64,000 bases of DNA from Thermus caldifontis (GTDB taxonomy: Bacteria > Deinococcota > Deinococci > Deinococcales > Thermaceae), in contig NZ_QGMX01000002.1 in NCBI RefSeq assembly GCF_003336745.1, positions 240,367 through 304,366 of the forward strand, given 5' to 3'. This document shows positions 36,575 to 44,944 of the stretch, one piece after another; position 1 is the stretch's first letter, and every line of letters begins with the position of its first letter. The notes under the pieces were generated by a model, which did no database searches, was not told the origin of the DNA, and worked only from the letters and a program-made list of their open reading frames with translations. The position numbers were made by a program, and so were the translations under genes.

Positions 36575-37597
36575 CTAAGCAGGCACGCGGGCGGTAAAGA
36601 GATCGGCGTAGCGCCTTTTGGCCCGCATGGGGGCCCGGTGCCACACGTAGGAGGCCAGAAGGGGAAAGGCCAAGGTGGCCTCGGCGAAGACCATCTGGGA
36701 AAGGGCCGCGTCCACCTTGCCCCAGCTTTGCGCCTCGGAAAGGGTGGAGCCGGAAAGCCCCCCGTCCCGCTCGTCGGCCACGGTGATCTGGATGGCGTAC
36801 TTGTGCATCTCCACCTGGTGGCCCAAGACCTCCGCGGCCACCACGATGTCCTGGGCGAAGTTCTTGGGCACCCCGCCCCCCAGCATCACCAGGCCCGTGG
36901 TGCCGGCTTTCAGCTTGATCTCCGTAAGCTCGCGGAAGTCGGCCACGGAGTCAATGGTCACGTGGGCCCTGGGGTTGTTCACCTGGTGGTAGACCAGGCC
37001 GAAGCCGGCGGAGGAGTCGGAGAAGGCGGGCACGAAGATGGGCACCCCCTCCTCGTAAGCCGCCCGCACAATGCTCCCTTCCCCCAAGCCCCTTTCCGCC
37101 AGGTAGCGGCCCATGTGCCAGATGAACTCCCGGCTGGAGTAGGGCCTGGGCTCCAGGGAATCGGCGATCTCGGCGATGGTGTAGTCGGTGTGGCGGAGCT
37201 CCTCCTCGTCAATGTAGGTGTCGTAGATGCGGTCGATCCAAAGGCGCCTTAGGGTTTCGTCGTCGGCCTTGGGGTCCCCATGGTAGTGGCGGTGGCCTAA
37301 GGCCTCAAAGAAGTCCTGGTCCACGATGTTGGCCCCGGTGGCCACGATGGCGTCCACCAGGCCCTTCCTTATGAGGTCGTGGATGATGAGGCCTTGCCCC
37401 GCAGAAACCAGGCTCCCCGCCAGGGTGAGGATGACGGCGGCGTCGTCCTCCAGCATGCGCAGGTAGATTTCCGCTGCCCGGTGGAGGTTTCTCGCCTGGA
37501 AGGCGGTCTTGCCCATGGCCTCGAGGATGGGCCCGGCGTCAAAGACCTTGATATCAATGGGGACCACGGGCGTAGAGAGGAGTTCCTTCTTCTCCAT
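36575..37597 (-). CDS. Deoxyhypusine synthase-like protein
   Basis: A 340-residue protein of the deoxyhypusine synthase (DHS) family. NAD- and spermidine-site features are visible: LTLAGSLVSAGQGLIIHDLI, IVATGANIVDQDFFEALGH, GTTGLVMLGGGVPKNFAQD, and SEAQSWGKVDAA, whose Lys corresponds to the enzyme-imine lysine of DHS. Bacteria have no eIF5A to modify, and bacterial DHS homologs are thought to make polyamines such as homospermidine, which fits the unusual long polyamines of Thermus. The exact product cannot be read from sequence. The ATG (37597) has a good AAAGGAG site; the longer frame upstream overlaps the MoaD-like gene and is not coding. Confidence 0.87.
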   Translation of the reverse strand: MEKKELLSTPVVPIDIKVFDAGPILEAMGKTAFQARNLHRAAEIYLRMLEDDAAVILTLAGSLVSAGQGLIIHDLIRKGLVDAIVATGANIVDQDFFEALGHRHYHGDPKADDETLRRLWIDRIYDTYIDEEELRHTDYTIAEIADSLEPRPYSSREFIWHMGRYLAERGLGEGSIVRAAYEEGVPIFVPAFSDSSAGFGLVYHQVNNPRAHVTIDSVADFRELTEIKLKAGTTGLVMLGGGVPKNFAQDIVVAAEVLGHQVEMHKYAIQITVADERDGGLSGSTLSEAQSWGKVDAALSQMVFAEATLAFPLLASYVWHRAPMRAKRRYADLFTARVPA

Positions 37598-37608
37598 CCT
37601 TCTCCTTT

Positions 37609-37881
37609 CTACGCGGGGTGGGCGTCGGGCGGCTCCCCCCTTGTTCGCGCCCCCTGCCTTTGGGGCAGGACTTCCAGTATACCACCCCCGGCGATGGGGG
37701 GGTAGACCTCTAGGGGGCCTTCCACCTCCTCCTCCAGCCCCACCGCCTTCTCCCCCACCGCCAGAAGCCAGACCTCCTCCAGGGGGATGGAAAGCCTCTC
37801 CAGGGCCTCCTTGGGCGTCTTGGCCTCCACCTCGAGGACCTCCCCAAAGCGCCTGAGGTCGCCATGGAGGATCACCTTCAT
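37609..37881 (-). CDS. MoaD/ThiS-family ubiquitin-like protein with C-terminal extension
   Basis: A 90-residue beta-grasp protein: MKVILHGDLRRFGEVLEVEA, KTPKEALERL, and at 60-67 YPPIAGGG, the hallmark end of MoaD/ThiS sulfur carriers. In active sulfur carriers the protein ends with GG; here 23 residues rich in Gln, Arg and Pro follow, so either it is processed or it is not a sulfur carrier. The start overlaps the stop of the 2-hydroxyacid dehydrogenase gene as TGATG. It precedes the deoxyhypusine-synthase-like gene by 11 bases. No other molybdopterin or thiamine genes are nearby. Confidence 0.75.
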   Translation of the reverse strand: MKVILHGDLRRFGEVLEVEAKTPKEALERLSIPLEEVWLLAVGEKAVGLEEEVEGPLEVYPPIAGGGILEVLPQRQGARTRGEPPDAHPA

Positions 37882-38789
37882 CAATACCCCTCCAAAACCA
37901 CATTCCGCAAAGGCTCCCCCCGCAAATACCGCCCCACCTGGTCCGCCAAAAACCGGGCCGCCCGGCGGTGGAACCCCTGGGAAAGCCCAGCCACGTGCGG
38001 GGTGATGAGGACCCCCGGGGCCCGCCAAAGGGGATGGTCGGGCGGTAAGGGCTCGGGGTCGGTGACGTCCAAAGCCGCCCGAACCCTTCCCTCCCCCAAA
38101 GCCTCCAAAAGGGCCTCCGTGTCCACCACCGGCCCCCGGCCGGCGTTCAGCAAGAGGGCTCCGGGCTTCATCCGGGAGAGGAACTCCCGGTCCACCAGCC
38201 CCCGGGTTTCCGGGGTAAGGGGAAGGAGCACCACCACCGCATCCACCTGGGGCAGGAGATAGGGGAGGTCCTGGGGGGTGTAAACCCCAGGGCGGGCATG
38301 CCGGGCCACGGGAAGGATCTCCACCCCAAAGGGCTTAAGCCGCTCCTCCACCGCCTTGCCGATGGAGCCATAGCCCAAGAGGAGGACCCGCTTGCCCTCG
38401 AGGTCCGGAAGCACCTTGGGGGCCCAGCGCCCCTCCCCTTGGGCCTGGAAAAAGCCAGGCAGGTCCTTGAGGAGGGCAAGAAGGCTCATCCCCACCCATT
38501 CGGCCACGGGAACGTCGTGGATGCCCGAGCCGTCGCAAAGCACCACCCCTGGCGGCAGGAGGGGCAGGATCCAGTCCACCCCGGCGGAAAGGGTCTGGAC
38601 CACCTTCACCTCCACCCTTTCCAGCACCTGCCGCGCCACCTCTTCTTGGCCAAAGGGGGGCAGGAAGAAGTCGGCGGTTTTGGGCCAAGGCTCATCCAGA
38701 TGGCGCACCTCCACCCCCTCGGGCAAGAGGGCGAAGACCTCCTCCCTAAGCTTGGGGCTCAACATGACCACGCTAGCCTTCCGGCCCAT
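37881..38789 (-). CDS. D-isomer-specific 2-hydroxyacid dehydrogenase
   Basis: A 302-residue NAD(P)-dependent dehydrogenase. The Rossmann nucleotide loop is VLLLGYGSIGKAVEERL, and the catalytic Arg/Glu/His set can be read in LLNAGRGPVVDTEAL (Arg), ALDVTDPEPLPPDHPLW (Glu) and ITPHVAGLS (His). Its short substrate domain and GVDWILPLLPPGVVLCDG resemble the phosphoglycerate/glyoxylate reductase side of the family; the natural substrate is unknown. I use the ATG at 38789, preceded by GGAGGT at 8 bases, which overlaps the GNAT gene by 17 bases. Longer upstream frames lie inside that gene. Confidence 0.88.
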   Translation of the reverse strand: MGRKASVVMLSPKLREEVFALLPEGVEVRHLDEPWPKTADFFLPPFGQEEVARQVLERVEVKVVQTLSAGVDWILPLLPPGVVLCDGSGIHDVPVAEWVGMSLLALLKDLPGFFQAQGEGRWAPKVLPDLEGKRVLLLGYGSIGKAVEERLKPFGVEILPVARHARPGVYTPQDLPYLLPQVDAVVVLLPLTPETRGLVDREFLSRMKPGALLLNAGRGPVVDTEALLEALGEGRVRAALDVTDPEPLPPDHPLWRAPGVLITPHVAGLSQGFHRRAARFLADQVGRYLRGEPLRNVVLEGY

Positions 38790-39294
38790 CACGGCACACC
38801 TCCATATAGACATCCTCCTGCCCTTTAGGCCCCGGGCCCAGACCCACCTGGCGGAAGCCCGCCTTCTCAAAGGCCCGCCGGGCCCTTTGGTTGTGGGCGA
38901 AGGTGCGGAGCTTCACCCGTTTTAGGCCTAGAGGCCCAAAGGCATAGGCCAAGGCCGCCCGCACCGCCTCGGTGCCGTAGCCCTGGCCCCAGCGGTCCTT
39001 CCGCCCGATGAGGATACCCAAGGTGGCCTCCTCGGGGGTGAGGTCGTAAAGCTCCAGGGTGCCCAGGTACTCCCCCTTTTCGTCCAAGATGACAAAGGCC
39101 ATACGGTCCTTGCGGCGCATCTCCGCCAGGACGAAGCGCTTGAAAAGCCAAAAGGGGGAGCGCAAGGGGCTGGAACCGTTCCACTCCGCCACCTCAGGGT
39201 CGCGAAAGGTTTCGTAAAGCCCCTTCCACTCCTCCTCGGTAAGCCCGGCGCTGAAGGGCTTCAGGGTCACGCGGCCGTACTGGGGCCAGTCCAC
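38773..39294 (-). CDS. GNAT-family N-acetyltransferase (RimJ/RimL-like)
   Basis: A 173-residue acetyltransferase of the RimJ/RimL type (Acetyltransf_3). Characteristic are VTLKPFSAGLTEEEW at the start, GTLELYDLTPEEATLGILIG, GQGYGTEAVRAALAYAFGPL (acetyl-CoA loop) and VKLRTFAHNQRARRAFEKAGF. The substrate may be a protein N terminus or a small amine. It begins with GTG 19 bases after gdhB and overlaps the dehydrogenase downstream, so it belongs to the gdhA-gdhB transcription string. Confidence 0.88.
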   Translation of the reverse strand: MDWPQYGRVTLKPFSAGLTEEEWKGLYETFRDPEVAEWNGSSPLRSPFWLFKRFVLAEMRRKDRMAFVILDEKGEYLGTLELYDLTPEEATLGILIGRKDRWGQGYGTEAVRAALAYAFGPLGLKRVKLRTFAHNQRARRAFEKAGFRQVGLGPGPKGQEDVYMEVCRDGPEG

Positions 39295-39313
39295 ACAAAT
39301 AGCCTAACGGAGG

Positions 39314-40588
39314 CTAAGGGTAAAGTCCCCTAAGGGCCCTGGCCTCGAGGACCCGGGTGGCGGCCACCACATAGGCGGCGGTGCGCAAGGGAATCTTCCT
39401 CTCCTGGCTCACCTGCCACACCGCCTCAAAGGCGTTCCGGAGAACCCTCTCCAGACGGGCGTTGATCTCCTCCTCCGTCCAGAAGTAGGAGTTGAAGTCC
39501 TGCACCCACTCAAAGTAGCTCACCGTCACGCCCCCGGCGTTGGCGATCACGTCGGGCACCACCAAGACCCCCTTCTCCAGGAGGATGTCGTCGGCGGCCG
39601 GGGTGGTGGGGCCATTGGCCCCCTCGGCGAGGATCTTGGCCTGGATGCGCCAGGCGTTCTGCTCGGTGATCTGCTTCTCCAAAGCCGCAGGGATGAGGAA
39701 CTCCGTGGGCACCGCCCAGAACTCGGGATTGGGCAAGGGCTCCGCCTTGGGGTAGCCCCGCACCCCCCCGAACTCCGCCACATGCTTGAGGAGGTCGTAA
39801 GGATCTATCCCCGCCTCATTGTAGATGGTGCCCGTGTGGTCCTGGATAGCGATAATCCGGGCCCCGTGGTCGTGGAAGATGCGGGCCGCCGCATTCCCCA
39901 CGTTGCCAAAACCCTGGAGGGTCACCCGGCTCCCCTCAATGGGAAGGCCGATCTTCTCCGCCGCCGCCCTGGCGGTAACGAACACCCCCCGGCCCGTGGC
40001 GTCCCGCCTCCCCAAGGAACCTCCCAGGGCAATGGGCTTCCCTGTCACCACCCCCGGCACGGTGCGGCCCACGTTCATGGAGAAGGTGTCCATCATCCAG
40101 GCCATCTCCCGCTCCCCGGTGTTCACATCGGGGGCGGGGATGTCCCGGTCCGGACCCAGAAGGATGCCGATCTCCGAGGTGTAGCGGCGGGTGAGGCGCT
40201 CAAGCTCCTTGGGGGAAAGCTTTTTGGGGTCCACCCGCACCCCCCCCTTGCCGCCCCCATAGGGCAAGCCCACGGCGGCATTCTTAATGGTCATCCAGGC
40301 GGCCAGGGCCATGACCTCGGAAAGGGTCACCTCGGGGTGGAAACGCACCCCGCCCTTGGCCGGCCCCCGGGCGGTGTTGTGGTGGACCCGGTAGCCCTCA
40401 AAGTGGGCCACGGTGCCGTCGTCCAGGTGGATGGGCACGTCCACGATCAGGACCCGTTTGGGCCTTTTGAGGCTTTCCGCCAAGGGGGCATACCGCCCCA
40501 GGTAGGGGACCACCCGGTCCACCTGCTCCACGAAGATCTCCCAAGGTCCGCCGTCTTTGCCCAGGTAGGAAAGGGGTTCGCTCTTCAT
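39314..40588 (-). CDS. gdhB: Glutamate dehydrogenase, catalytic subunit GdhB
   Basis: A 424-residue Glu/Leu/Phe/Val dehydrogenase. The catalytic lysine loop is intact ([18 protein letters not shown]), as are the substrate Lys/Asp region [11 protein letters not shown] and [20 protein letters not shown], and the NAD fold [17 protein letters not shown]. In Thermus thermophilus GdhB is the catalytic partner of GdhA and the complex is activated by leucine. I take the ATG at 40588 with AAAGGAG before it; a GTG at 40594 is also open. It begins 10 bases after the gdhA stop. Confidence 0.95.
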   Translation of the reverse strand: MKSEPLSYLGKDGGPWEIFVEQVDRVVPYLGRYAPLAESLKRPKRVLIVDVPIHLDDGTVAHFEGYRVHHNTARGPAKGGVRFHPEVTLSEVMALAAWMTIKNAAVGLPYGGGKGGVRVDPKKLSPKELERLTRRYTSEIGILLGPDRDIPAPDVNTGEREMAWMMDTFSMNVGRTVPGVVTGKPIALGGSLGRRDATGRGVFVTARAAAEKIGLPIEGSRVTLQGFGNVGNAAARIFHDHGARIIAIQDHTGTIYNEAGIDPYDLLKHVAEFGGVRGYPKAEPLPNPEFWAVPTEFLIPAALEKQITEQNAWRIQAKILAEGANGPTTPAADDILLEKGVLVVPDVIANAGGVTVSYFEWVQDFNSYFWTEEEINARLERVLRNAFEAVWQVSQERKIPLRTAAYVVAATRVLEARALRGLYP

Positions 40589-40598
40589 AGGCACTCCT

Positions 40599-41858
40599 TT
40601 AGGGGTAAACGCCCCTTAGCCGCGTGGCCTCGTTCACCCGCTCCAAGGCCAAGGCCATGGCCCCGGTGCGCAGATCGGTGGAAAGGAGTTCGGCCCTATC
40701 GCACACCTCGGCCACCGCCTTGGCCACGCTCTTGGCGAAGCTTTGCCGCACCTCCTCCTCGCTCCAGAAGAACATGTTGAGGTCCTGCACCCACTCCAGA
40801 TAACTGGCCAGAAGCCCCCCGCCCCCCGTGAGGAGGTCCGGCACCACCAAAACCCCCTTGCCCAAAAGGTAGGCCTCGGCCTCCTGGGTAAGGCCGAAGT
40901 TGGCGGCCTCTAAGACCGCCTTGGCCCGCACCCCCTTGGCCAGCTCCCCGTCCAAGGCCCCCTCGAGGGCCGCCAGGACCAGGTAGTCCACCTCCAAGGC
41001 AAAAAGCTCCTCCGGGGCAAGGTGGTAGCGGGGAAGTTCCCCGGTGGCCTCGTAGTGGCGCAAGGCCTCAGCCACGGGGATCCCCTCCTCCTCGTACATG
41101 GCTCCCCGGCCCGTGGAAACCGCCACCACCTTTAGGCCCATTCCCTCCGCGTGGAGGGCAAAGCTTCCCCCCACCTGGCCAAACCCCTGCACCGCCACCC
41201 TGGCCCCCTTAAGGGGAAGCCCCCGGCGCCGGGAAAGCTCGGCCAGCACCAAGGCCACGCCAAGCCCCGCAGCCTCATCCCGGCCCTCGCTTCCCCCCAG
41301 GGCATGGGGCTTGCCCGTCACCACCCCGGGCACCGTGGAACCCACGGTCATGGAGTAGGTGTCCATGATCCAGGCCATCACCTGCTGGTCCGTACCCAGG
41401 TCCGGGCCCAGGATGTCCATGTCGGGGCCGATAAGGTTGACCAGCTCGGCGGTATAGCGGCGCACCAGGCGCTCCAGCTCCCTAGGGGAAAGGAGCCTGG
41501 GATCGGCGGCGATCCCCCCCGCCGCCCCGCCAAAGGGGAGGTCATAGACCGCCGCCTTCAAGGTCATCCAGGCGGCCAGCCCCGCCGTCTGGCCCAGGGT
41601 AACCCGGGGGTGGATGCGCACCCCGCCCTTGGCGGGCCCCCGAGCGATGTCGTGCACCACCCGGTAGCCCTGGAAAACCCGCACCTTGCCGTCATCCATG
41701 ACCACGGGTAAGGAAACCGTCACCAGGCGCTTGGGGTGGGCCAGGTACTCCACCGTGGTGGGGTGGATCGCCGCCACCCGCAAAGTCTTTTCTAATCGCT
41801 CCAGGAAGGCCTCCCAGAGGCCAGGGTCCTCTGGAGGACGATAGGCGGGAAGGCTCAT
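40599..41858 (-). CDS. gdhA: Glutamate dehydrogenase-like regulatory subunit GdhA
   Basis: A 419-residue homolog of GdhB. The glycine-rich catalytic loop reads [18 protein letters not shown]: the essential lysine of GGxKGG is replaced by Ala, so the subunit is expected to be inactive on its own. This agrees with published work that Thermus GdhA is a regulatory subunit for GdhB. The NAD fold is present as [21 protein letters not shown], and the C terminus ([24 protein letters not shown] end) mirrors GdhB. A TATAAT box lies 16 bases before the ATG. Confidence 0.93.
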   Translation of the reverse strand: MSLPAYRPPEDPGLWEAFLERLEKTLRVAAIHPTTVEYLAHPKRLVTVSLPVVMDDGKVRVFQGYRVVHDIARGPAKGGVRIHPRVTLGQTAGLAAWMTLKAAVYDLPFGGAAGGIAADPRLLSPRELERLVRRYTAELVNLIGPDMDILGPDLGTDQQVMAWIMDTYSMTVGSTVPGVVTGKPHALGGSEGRDEAAGLGVALVLAELSRRRGLPLKGARVAVQGFGQVGGSFALHAEGMGLKVVAVSTGRGAMYEEEGIPVAEALRHYEATGELPRYHLAPEELFALEVDYLVLAALEGALDGELAKGVRAKAVLEAANFGLTQEAEAYLLGKGVLVVPDLLTGGGGLLASYLEWVQDLNMFFWSEEEVRQSFAKSVAKAVAEVCDRAELLSTDLRTGAMALALERVNEATRLRGVYP

Positions 41859-41874
41859 ACCATCACCGATGGGG

Positions 41875-41880
41875 ATTATA
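41875..41880 (-). promoter_or_regulatory. -10 box of gdhA-gdhB operon
   Basis: Minus-strand TATAAT, 16 bases before the gdhA start, flanked by CCCC and GGGG so that the box sits in the loop of a small inverted repeat. No clear -35 element. It would drive the long string from gdhA onward. Confidence 0.5.
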
Positions 41881-41918
41881 CCCCGCTTGGGGTGGGACGG
41901 CCGCCCCGCCTCACCTCC

Positions 41919-42866
41919 CTAGGAAAGGCGCTCGGCCTCCTTTAGGGCCAGGGCCTCGAGGGCCTCCTTATAGGGGGAAGGGGGAAGGGGCTTGAGGGCC
42001 GCCGCGGCCCGATGAGCCCTTTCCCGGATCCGCCTTTCCACCTCCTCCGCCACCCCGCTTTCCTGGGCCAGGGTGCGCAGGCGCTCTAGATCCCCCTCCC
42101 CCCTTCCCTTTCGCCTCAGGATCTCCCGCACCTCGGGAAAACGCTCCATAAGGAGCAGGGTAAGGAGGGTGGCCTTCCCCTCCCGCACATCCCCGCCCAC
42201 GGGCTTGCCCAGAAGGTCGGGAGTGCCCATGAGGTCCAGGTAGTCGTCCCGCATCTGGAAGGCCTGGCCGTAGAGGAGGCCGAAGCGGGCCAAGGCCTCC
42301 TGCACCTCTCCATCCACCCCCTTGAGGAGGGCAGGGCCTTCCGCGCTGAGTTCCATCAGCACCGCCGTCTTGGCGGTGATGATGCGCTCGTAGTTTTCCA
42401 GGGAGTAGTCCTCCAAGGCGGCCATCTGGAACTGCAACACCTCGCCCTCGCTCAGGGTCTTGGCCACCTGGGCGAAGCGCTCCACCAGCTCCATCCTTCC
42501 CGTCTTGGCGATCACATGGAGGAGCCGGGAGAGCAGGAAGTCCCCCGACAGAACGGAAACCGCATTCCCGTATCGACGGAAGGCGGCTTCCTTGCCCCGG
42601 CGGGTTTCCGCATCGTCAATGAGGTCGTCGTGGAGAAGGGTGGCGGAATGCAAAAGCTCCACCGCCAAGGCCAGCTCCAGCTCAAAGGGAGCGCCCCCAA
42701 GGGCCCTCGAGGCCAAAAAAACCAGACGGGGCCGGATGCGCTTGCCCCCCGCCGTCACCAAATCCTGGTGGATGAGGCGGACAAAGAGGACTTCGGACTG
42801 CACCAGTTCAGACAGGGTCTCCTCAAAGCGGACGAGGGGGGCCTCGATGTCGGGTAGGACCACCAC
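41919..42866 (-). CDS. Polyprenyl diphosphate synthase (trans, long chain)
   Basis: A 315-residue trans-isoprenyl diphosphate synthase. Both aspartate-rich motifs are present: LLHDDLIDDAETRRG (first, DDxxD-like) and FQMRDDYLDLMG (second), with GGKRIRPRLVFLASRAL near residue 40 and FRRYGNAVSVLSGDFLLSR. Small residues before the first motif (HSATLLHDD) suggest long-chain products, as needed for the menaquinone side chain made with MqnD. Start codon is GTG, 7 bases after a TATACT box. The chain length cannot be fixed from sequence. Confidence 0.92.
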   Translation of the reverse strand: MVVLPDIEAPLVRFEETLSELVQSEVLFVRLIHQDLVTAGGKRIRPRLVFLASRALGGAPFELELALAVELLHSATLLHDDLIDDAETRRGKEAAFRRYGNAVSVLSGDFLLSRLLHVIAKTGRMELVERFAQVAKTLSEGEVLQFQMAALEDYSLENYERIITAKTAVLMELSAEGPALLKGVDGEVQEALARFGLLYGQAFQMRDDYLDLMGTPDLLGKPVGGDVREGKATLLTLLLMERFPEVREILRRKGRGEGDLERLRTLAQESGVAEEVERRIRERAHRAAAALKPLPPSPYKEALEALALKEAERLS

Positions 42867-42873
42867 GCCCCCC

Positions 42874-42879
42874 AGTATA
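42874..42879 (-). promoter_or_regulatory. -10 box of polyprenyl synthase gene, leaderless-type
   Basis: Minus-strand TATACT, 7 bases before the GTG start at 42866. It comes directly after the strong hairpin at 42887-42908, so transcription restarts right after termination of the lipoprotein operon. Confidence 0.55.
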
Positions 42880-42886
42880 GACCTAA

Positions 42887-42908
42887 GGCCCCGGGTTCTC
42901 CCGGGGCC
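42887..42908. terminator. Strong hairpin terminator
   Basis: A perfect 9-bp stem, GGCCCCGGG, TTCT loop, CCCGGGGCC, 16 bases after the stop codon of the Ig-like lipoprotein gene (minus strand). There is no T-run, but the fold is very stable and the promoter for the next gene follows at once. Confidence 0.65.
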
Positions 42909-42924
42909 CAGGCTGCACTTTCGC

Positions 42925-43780
42925 CTAAGGCAAGAACCTTACCAACACCCCATTGGTGAAGGTGTCTCCTCCCGTGTAGTAGACCCGAGCAGTGATCACC
43001 CTATCACCGGACTTAGTGGGATCATGCCCATCCACCACCAAAGAAGTGTCCCAGACGTACACATACAGCTGGGAACCATCCGTAGACACTTTTTGGGTAG
43101 CCGTCCCGGCCAGTTGGCCATTGATGTAAACGTCGACCTTCGTAACCTCCACCCCAGGAGGCAATGTTCCGTTAACACCCACAGTAACCGTGACAATCTG
43201 ACGACCCGCCCCAGGACCCACAGTGTCCCCATCAGCTGGCGTCGTGATCACAAAAGCCGAGGTCACCACAACGGGAAGGGTGGCCTCCGCTATACTCCCA
43301 GCCGCATCCTCCACCACCACCTTCAAAATGTAGTTGCCAGGCGTGAGCCGGAGAATGTCCCACCCCAAGCTATACACATTGCCCAAAGCTGTTGGGAAAC
43401 CAGGCACCTTGGTAAAGCTATTCCCATCCGGACCAAAGTAGAAGTCCACCCGATTAACGGTCCTAGCAGCCCTAACCTCAGCCTGAAGCTCGACAAACCC
43501 CGCCAGCTTTTGATTCCCCCCTGGGTTCAGCCATACAACGGTTGGCCCGTTGGCCACCGTCACCGTCAGGGTGGCCTCCGCAAAGTTGCCCGCACCGTCC
43601 ACCGCCCGGGCCTTCAGGGTCACCGGCCCATCCGGGTAAGGCGTCGTGTTCCATGTGAAGGTGTAGGGCGCAGTCGTTGATGGAACTGGAAGAAGTGCCG
43701 GAACCTGGGCTGGAAAGGTTGTTGCAGCCGGCCAAAAGGGCCAAGCTCCCGATACCTGCGAGAATCAAGCCTGTACGCAT
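42925..43780 (-). pseudogene. Lipoprotein with Ig-like domains, interrupted by an apparent frameshift
   Basis: The gene starts MRTGLILAGIGSLALLAGC, a lipoprotein signal peptide with lipobox LAGC. This frame then goes out of register, while the next frame carries the rest: from about TTAPYTFTWNTTPYPDGPV through LKARAVDGAGNFAEATLTVTV and a second, similar module with TPADGDTVGPGAGRQ, both of bacterial Ig-like type. One extra base between about 43660 and 43730 would explain the break. It could be a true mutation, a sequence error, or less likely a programmed shift. Intact, it would be an outer-surface lipoprotein of about 284 residues. The composition is less GC-rich than neighbours. Confidence 0.65.
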
Positions 43781-43797
43781 CGTTTGCACCCCCACCC

Positions 43798-44304
43798 CTA
43801 CTTCAAAGGGTACTTAACCTGGTATTCCTGGACCCAGGAAACTACCCCGCCGTTGGATGTCGTCACGTACCAGGTGACCAGGTATCGCCAGTTAAGGGGG
43901 GCTCCTTGTTGGAGGTGCTCAGCCGCCACCTTACCGTCCAGGCTAAAGCGGAAGGGTTGGGACTGCTTGGAAACATAAACCACCTGCCCCCCCGACTCCT
44001 CTCTTCCCGCAGGCACCTCCACCCCCACGAACCCACTCCCCAGGGAGGAGCCTGCGAACACTTCGTTCCCCGAGTTGTCCACCACCTGATACTCGTAGCG
44101 TTCCAAGTAACCTCCGGGCGCCCCTGGGGCCACTTGAACGTAAGCGTTGTTACCTACGACGGTAATCTTGCCCTGGTCATCCACCTCATAACCCAGCTGG
44201 GCAGGATCCAGAAGCACCCTGTAGGGCTGCTGGAGGAAGACGTCCGTGCAAGCGGAAAACCCCAGCATCAGACCCAGAACTAAAAAGAGCCTAAATACCT
44301 TCAT
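43798..44304 (-). CDS. Putative lipoprotein of unknown function
   Basis: A 168-residue protein with a lipoprotein signal: MKVFRLFLVLGLMLGFSACT, lipobox FSAC and Cys at 19. The mature part is beta-rich (ITVVGNNAYVQVAPGAPGGY, EYQVVDNSGNEVFAGSS) and ends in VSWVQEYQVKYPLK. I recognise no domain. It starts 4 bases after the rex stop, and the Ig-like lipoprotein gene begins 17 bases downstream, so the two lipoproteins probably act together at the envelope. Confidence 0.75.
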   Translation of the reverse strand: MKVFRLFLVLGLMLGFSACTDVFLQQPYRVLLDPAQLGYEVDDQGKITVVGNNAYVQVAPGAPGGYLERYEYQVVDNSGNEVFAGSSLGSGFVGVEVPAGREESGGQVVYVSKQSQPFRFSLDGKVAAEHLQQGAPLNWRYLVTWYVTTSNGGVVSWVQEYQVKYPLK

Positions 44305-44308
44305 AGTC

Positions 44309-44944
44309 TCACCCCATCATCTCCTCACGCCACTTAGGATTGAGTATAGCAAAACTGAGCCGGGTAAGGCCCGCCAGGAAGTCCACGTTCTCCACCGCCA
44401 CCTCCTTGGGCACCTCCAGCACCGTGGGGGCGAAGTTGAGGATGCCCTTGATCCCCGCAGCCACCAGACGGTTGGCGGCCTCTTGGGCCGCTTCCCGGGG
44501 GACGGTGAGAAGGGCGATCTCTATGCGGCCTGGCACCCTTTGGGGCAAAAGGTCCAGGTGCTCCACCACCCCGCTTCCCACCCTGCGGCCGATCTTCTCG
44601 GGGTCTATATCAAAAAAGCCCCTAAGCTCAAAGCTTTCCCCAAACCCCGGGTAGTCGGCCAAGGCACTTCCCAATCGGCCCATGCCCACAATGCAGAGGC
44701 CCCACTTACGGTTCAGGCCCAGGATATGGCGAAGCTCCCGCTTGAGCACCGGCACCGTGTAGCCCACCCCCCGGGTACCGTAAGAGCCGAAATAGGAAAG
44801 GTCCTTCCGCACCTGGAAAGCGGTCACCTGGGCCTCCTCCGCCAGTTGCTCGGAGCTGGTGCGGTGGATCCCCTTGGCCTCCAGTTCCTCCAGAATACGC
44901 AAATAGGTCACCAAACGGCTAATGGCGGCGCTGGGTACCTTCAT
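44309..44944 (-). CDS. rex: Redox-sensing transcriptional repressor Rex
   Basis: A 211-residue repressor that binds DNA when NADH is low and is released by NADH. The N-terminal winged helix reads VPSAAISRLVTYLRILEELE and AEEAQVTAFQVRKDLSYFGSY followed by GTRGVGY, the family's signature. The Rossmann domain has LCIVGMGRLGSALADYPGFG, and the C-terminal domain-swap helix is present. Thermus Rex is one of the structurally characterised members. Here it is embedded in an envelope operon: it overlaps the SPOR gene (ATGA) and is followed by two lipoproteins. Confidence 0.95.
   Translation of the reverse strand: MKVPSAAISRLVTYLRILEELEAKGIHRTSSEQLAEEAQVTAFQVRKDLSYFGSYGTRGVGYTVPVLKRELRHILGLNRKWGLCIVGMGRLGSALADYPGFGESFELRGFFDIDPEKIGRRVGSGVVEHLDLLPQRVPGRIEIALLTVPREAAQEAANRLVAAGIKGILNFAPTVLEVPKEVAVENVDFLAGLTRLSFAILNPKWREEMMG

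Noticed and set aside
36575..37903. N-terminal extension of the deoxyhypusine-synthase-like gene to 442 codons
   Set aside because: The extra 102 codons are low-complexity Gly/Arg-rich, overlap the MoaD-like gene and lack similarity; the ATG at 37597 has a good ribosome binding site.
42460..43680. 406-codon plus-strand frame across the polyprenyl synthase and Ig-like genes
   Set aside because: It crosses a terminator and promoter and is antisense to two recognisable genes.
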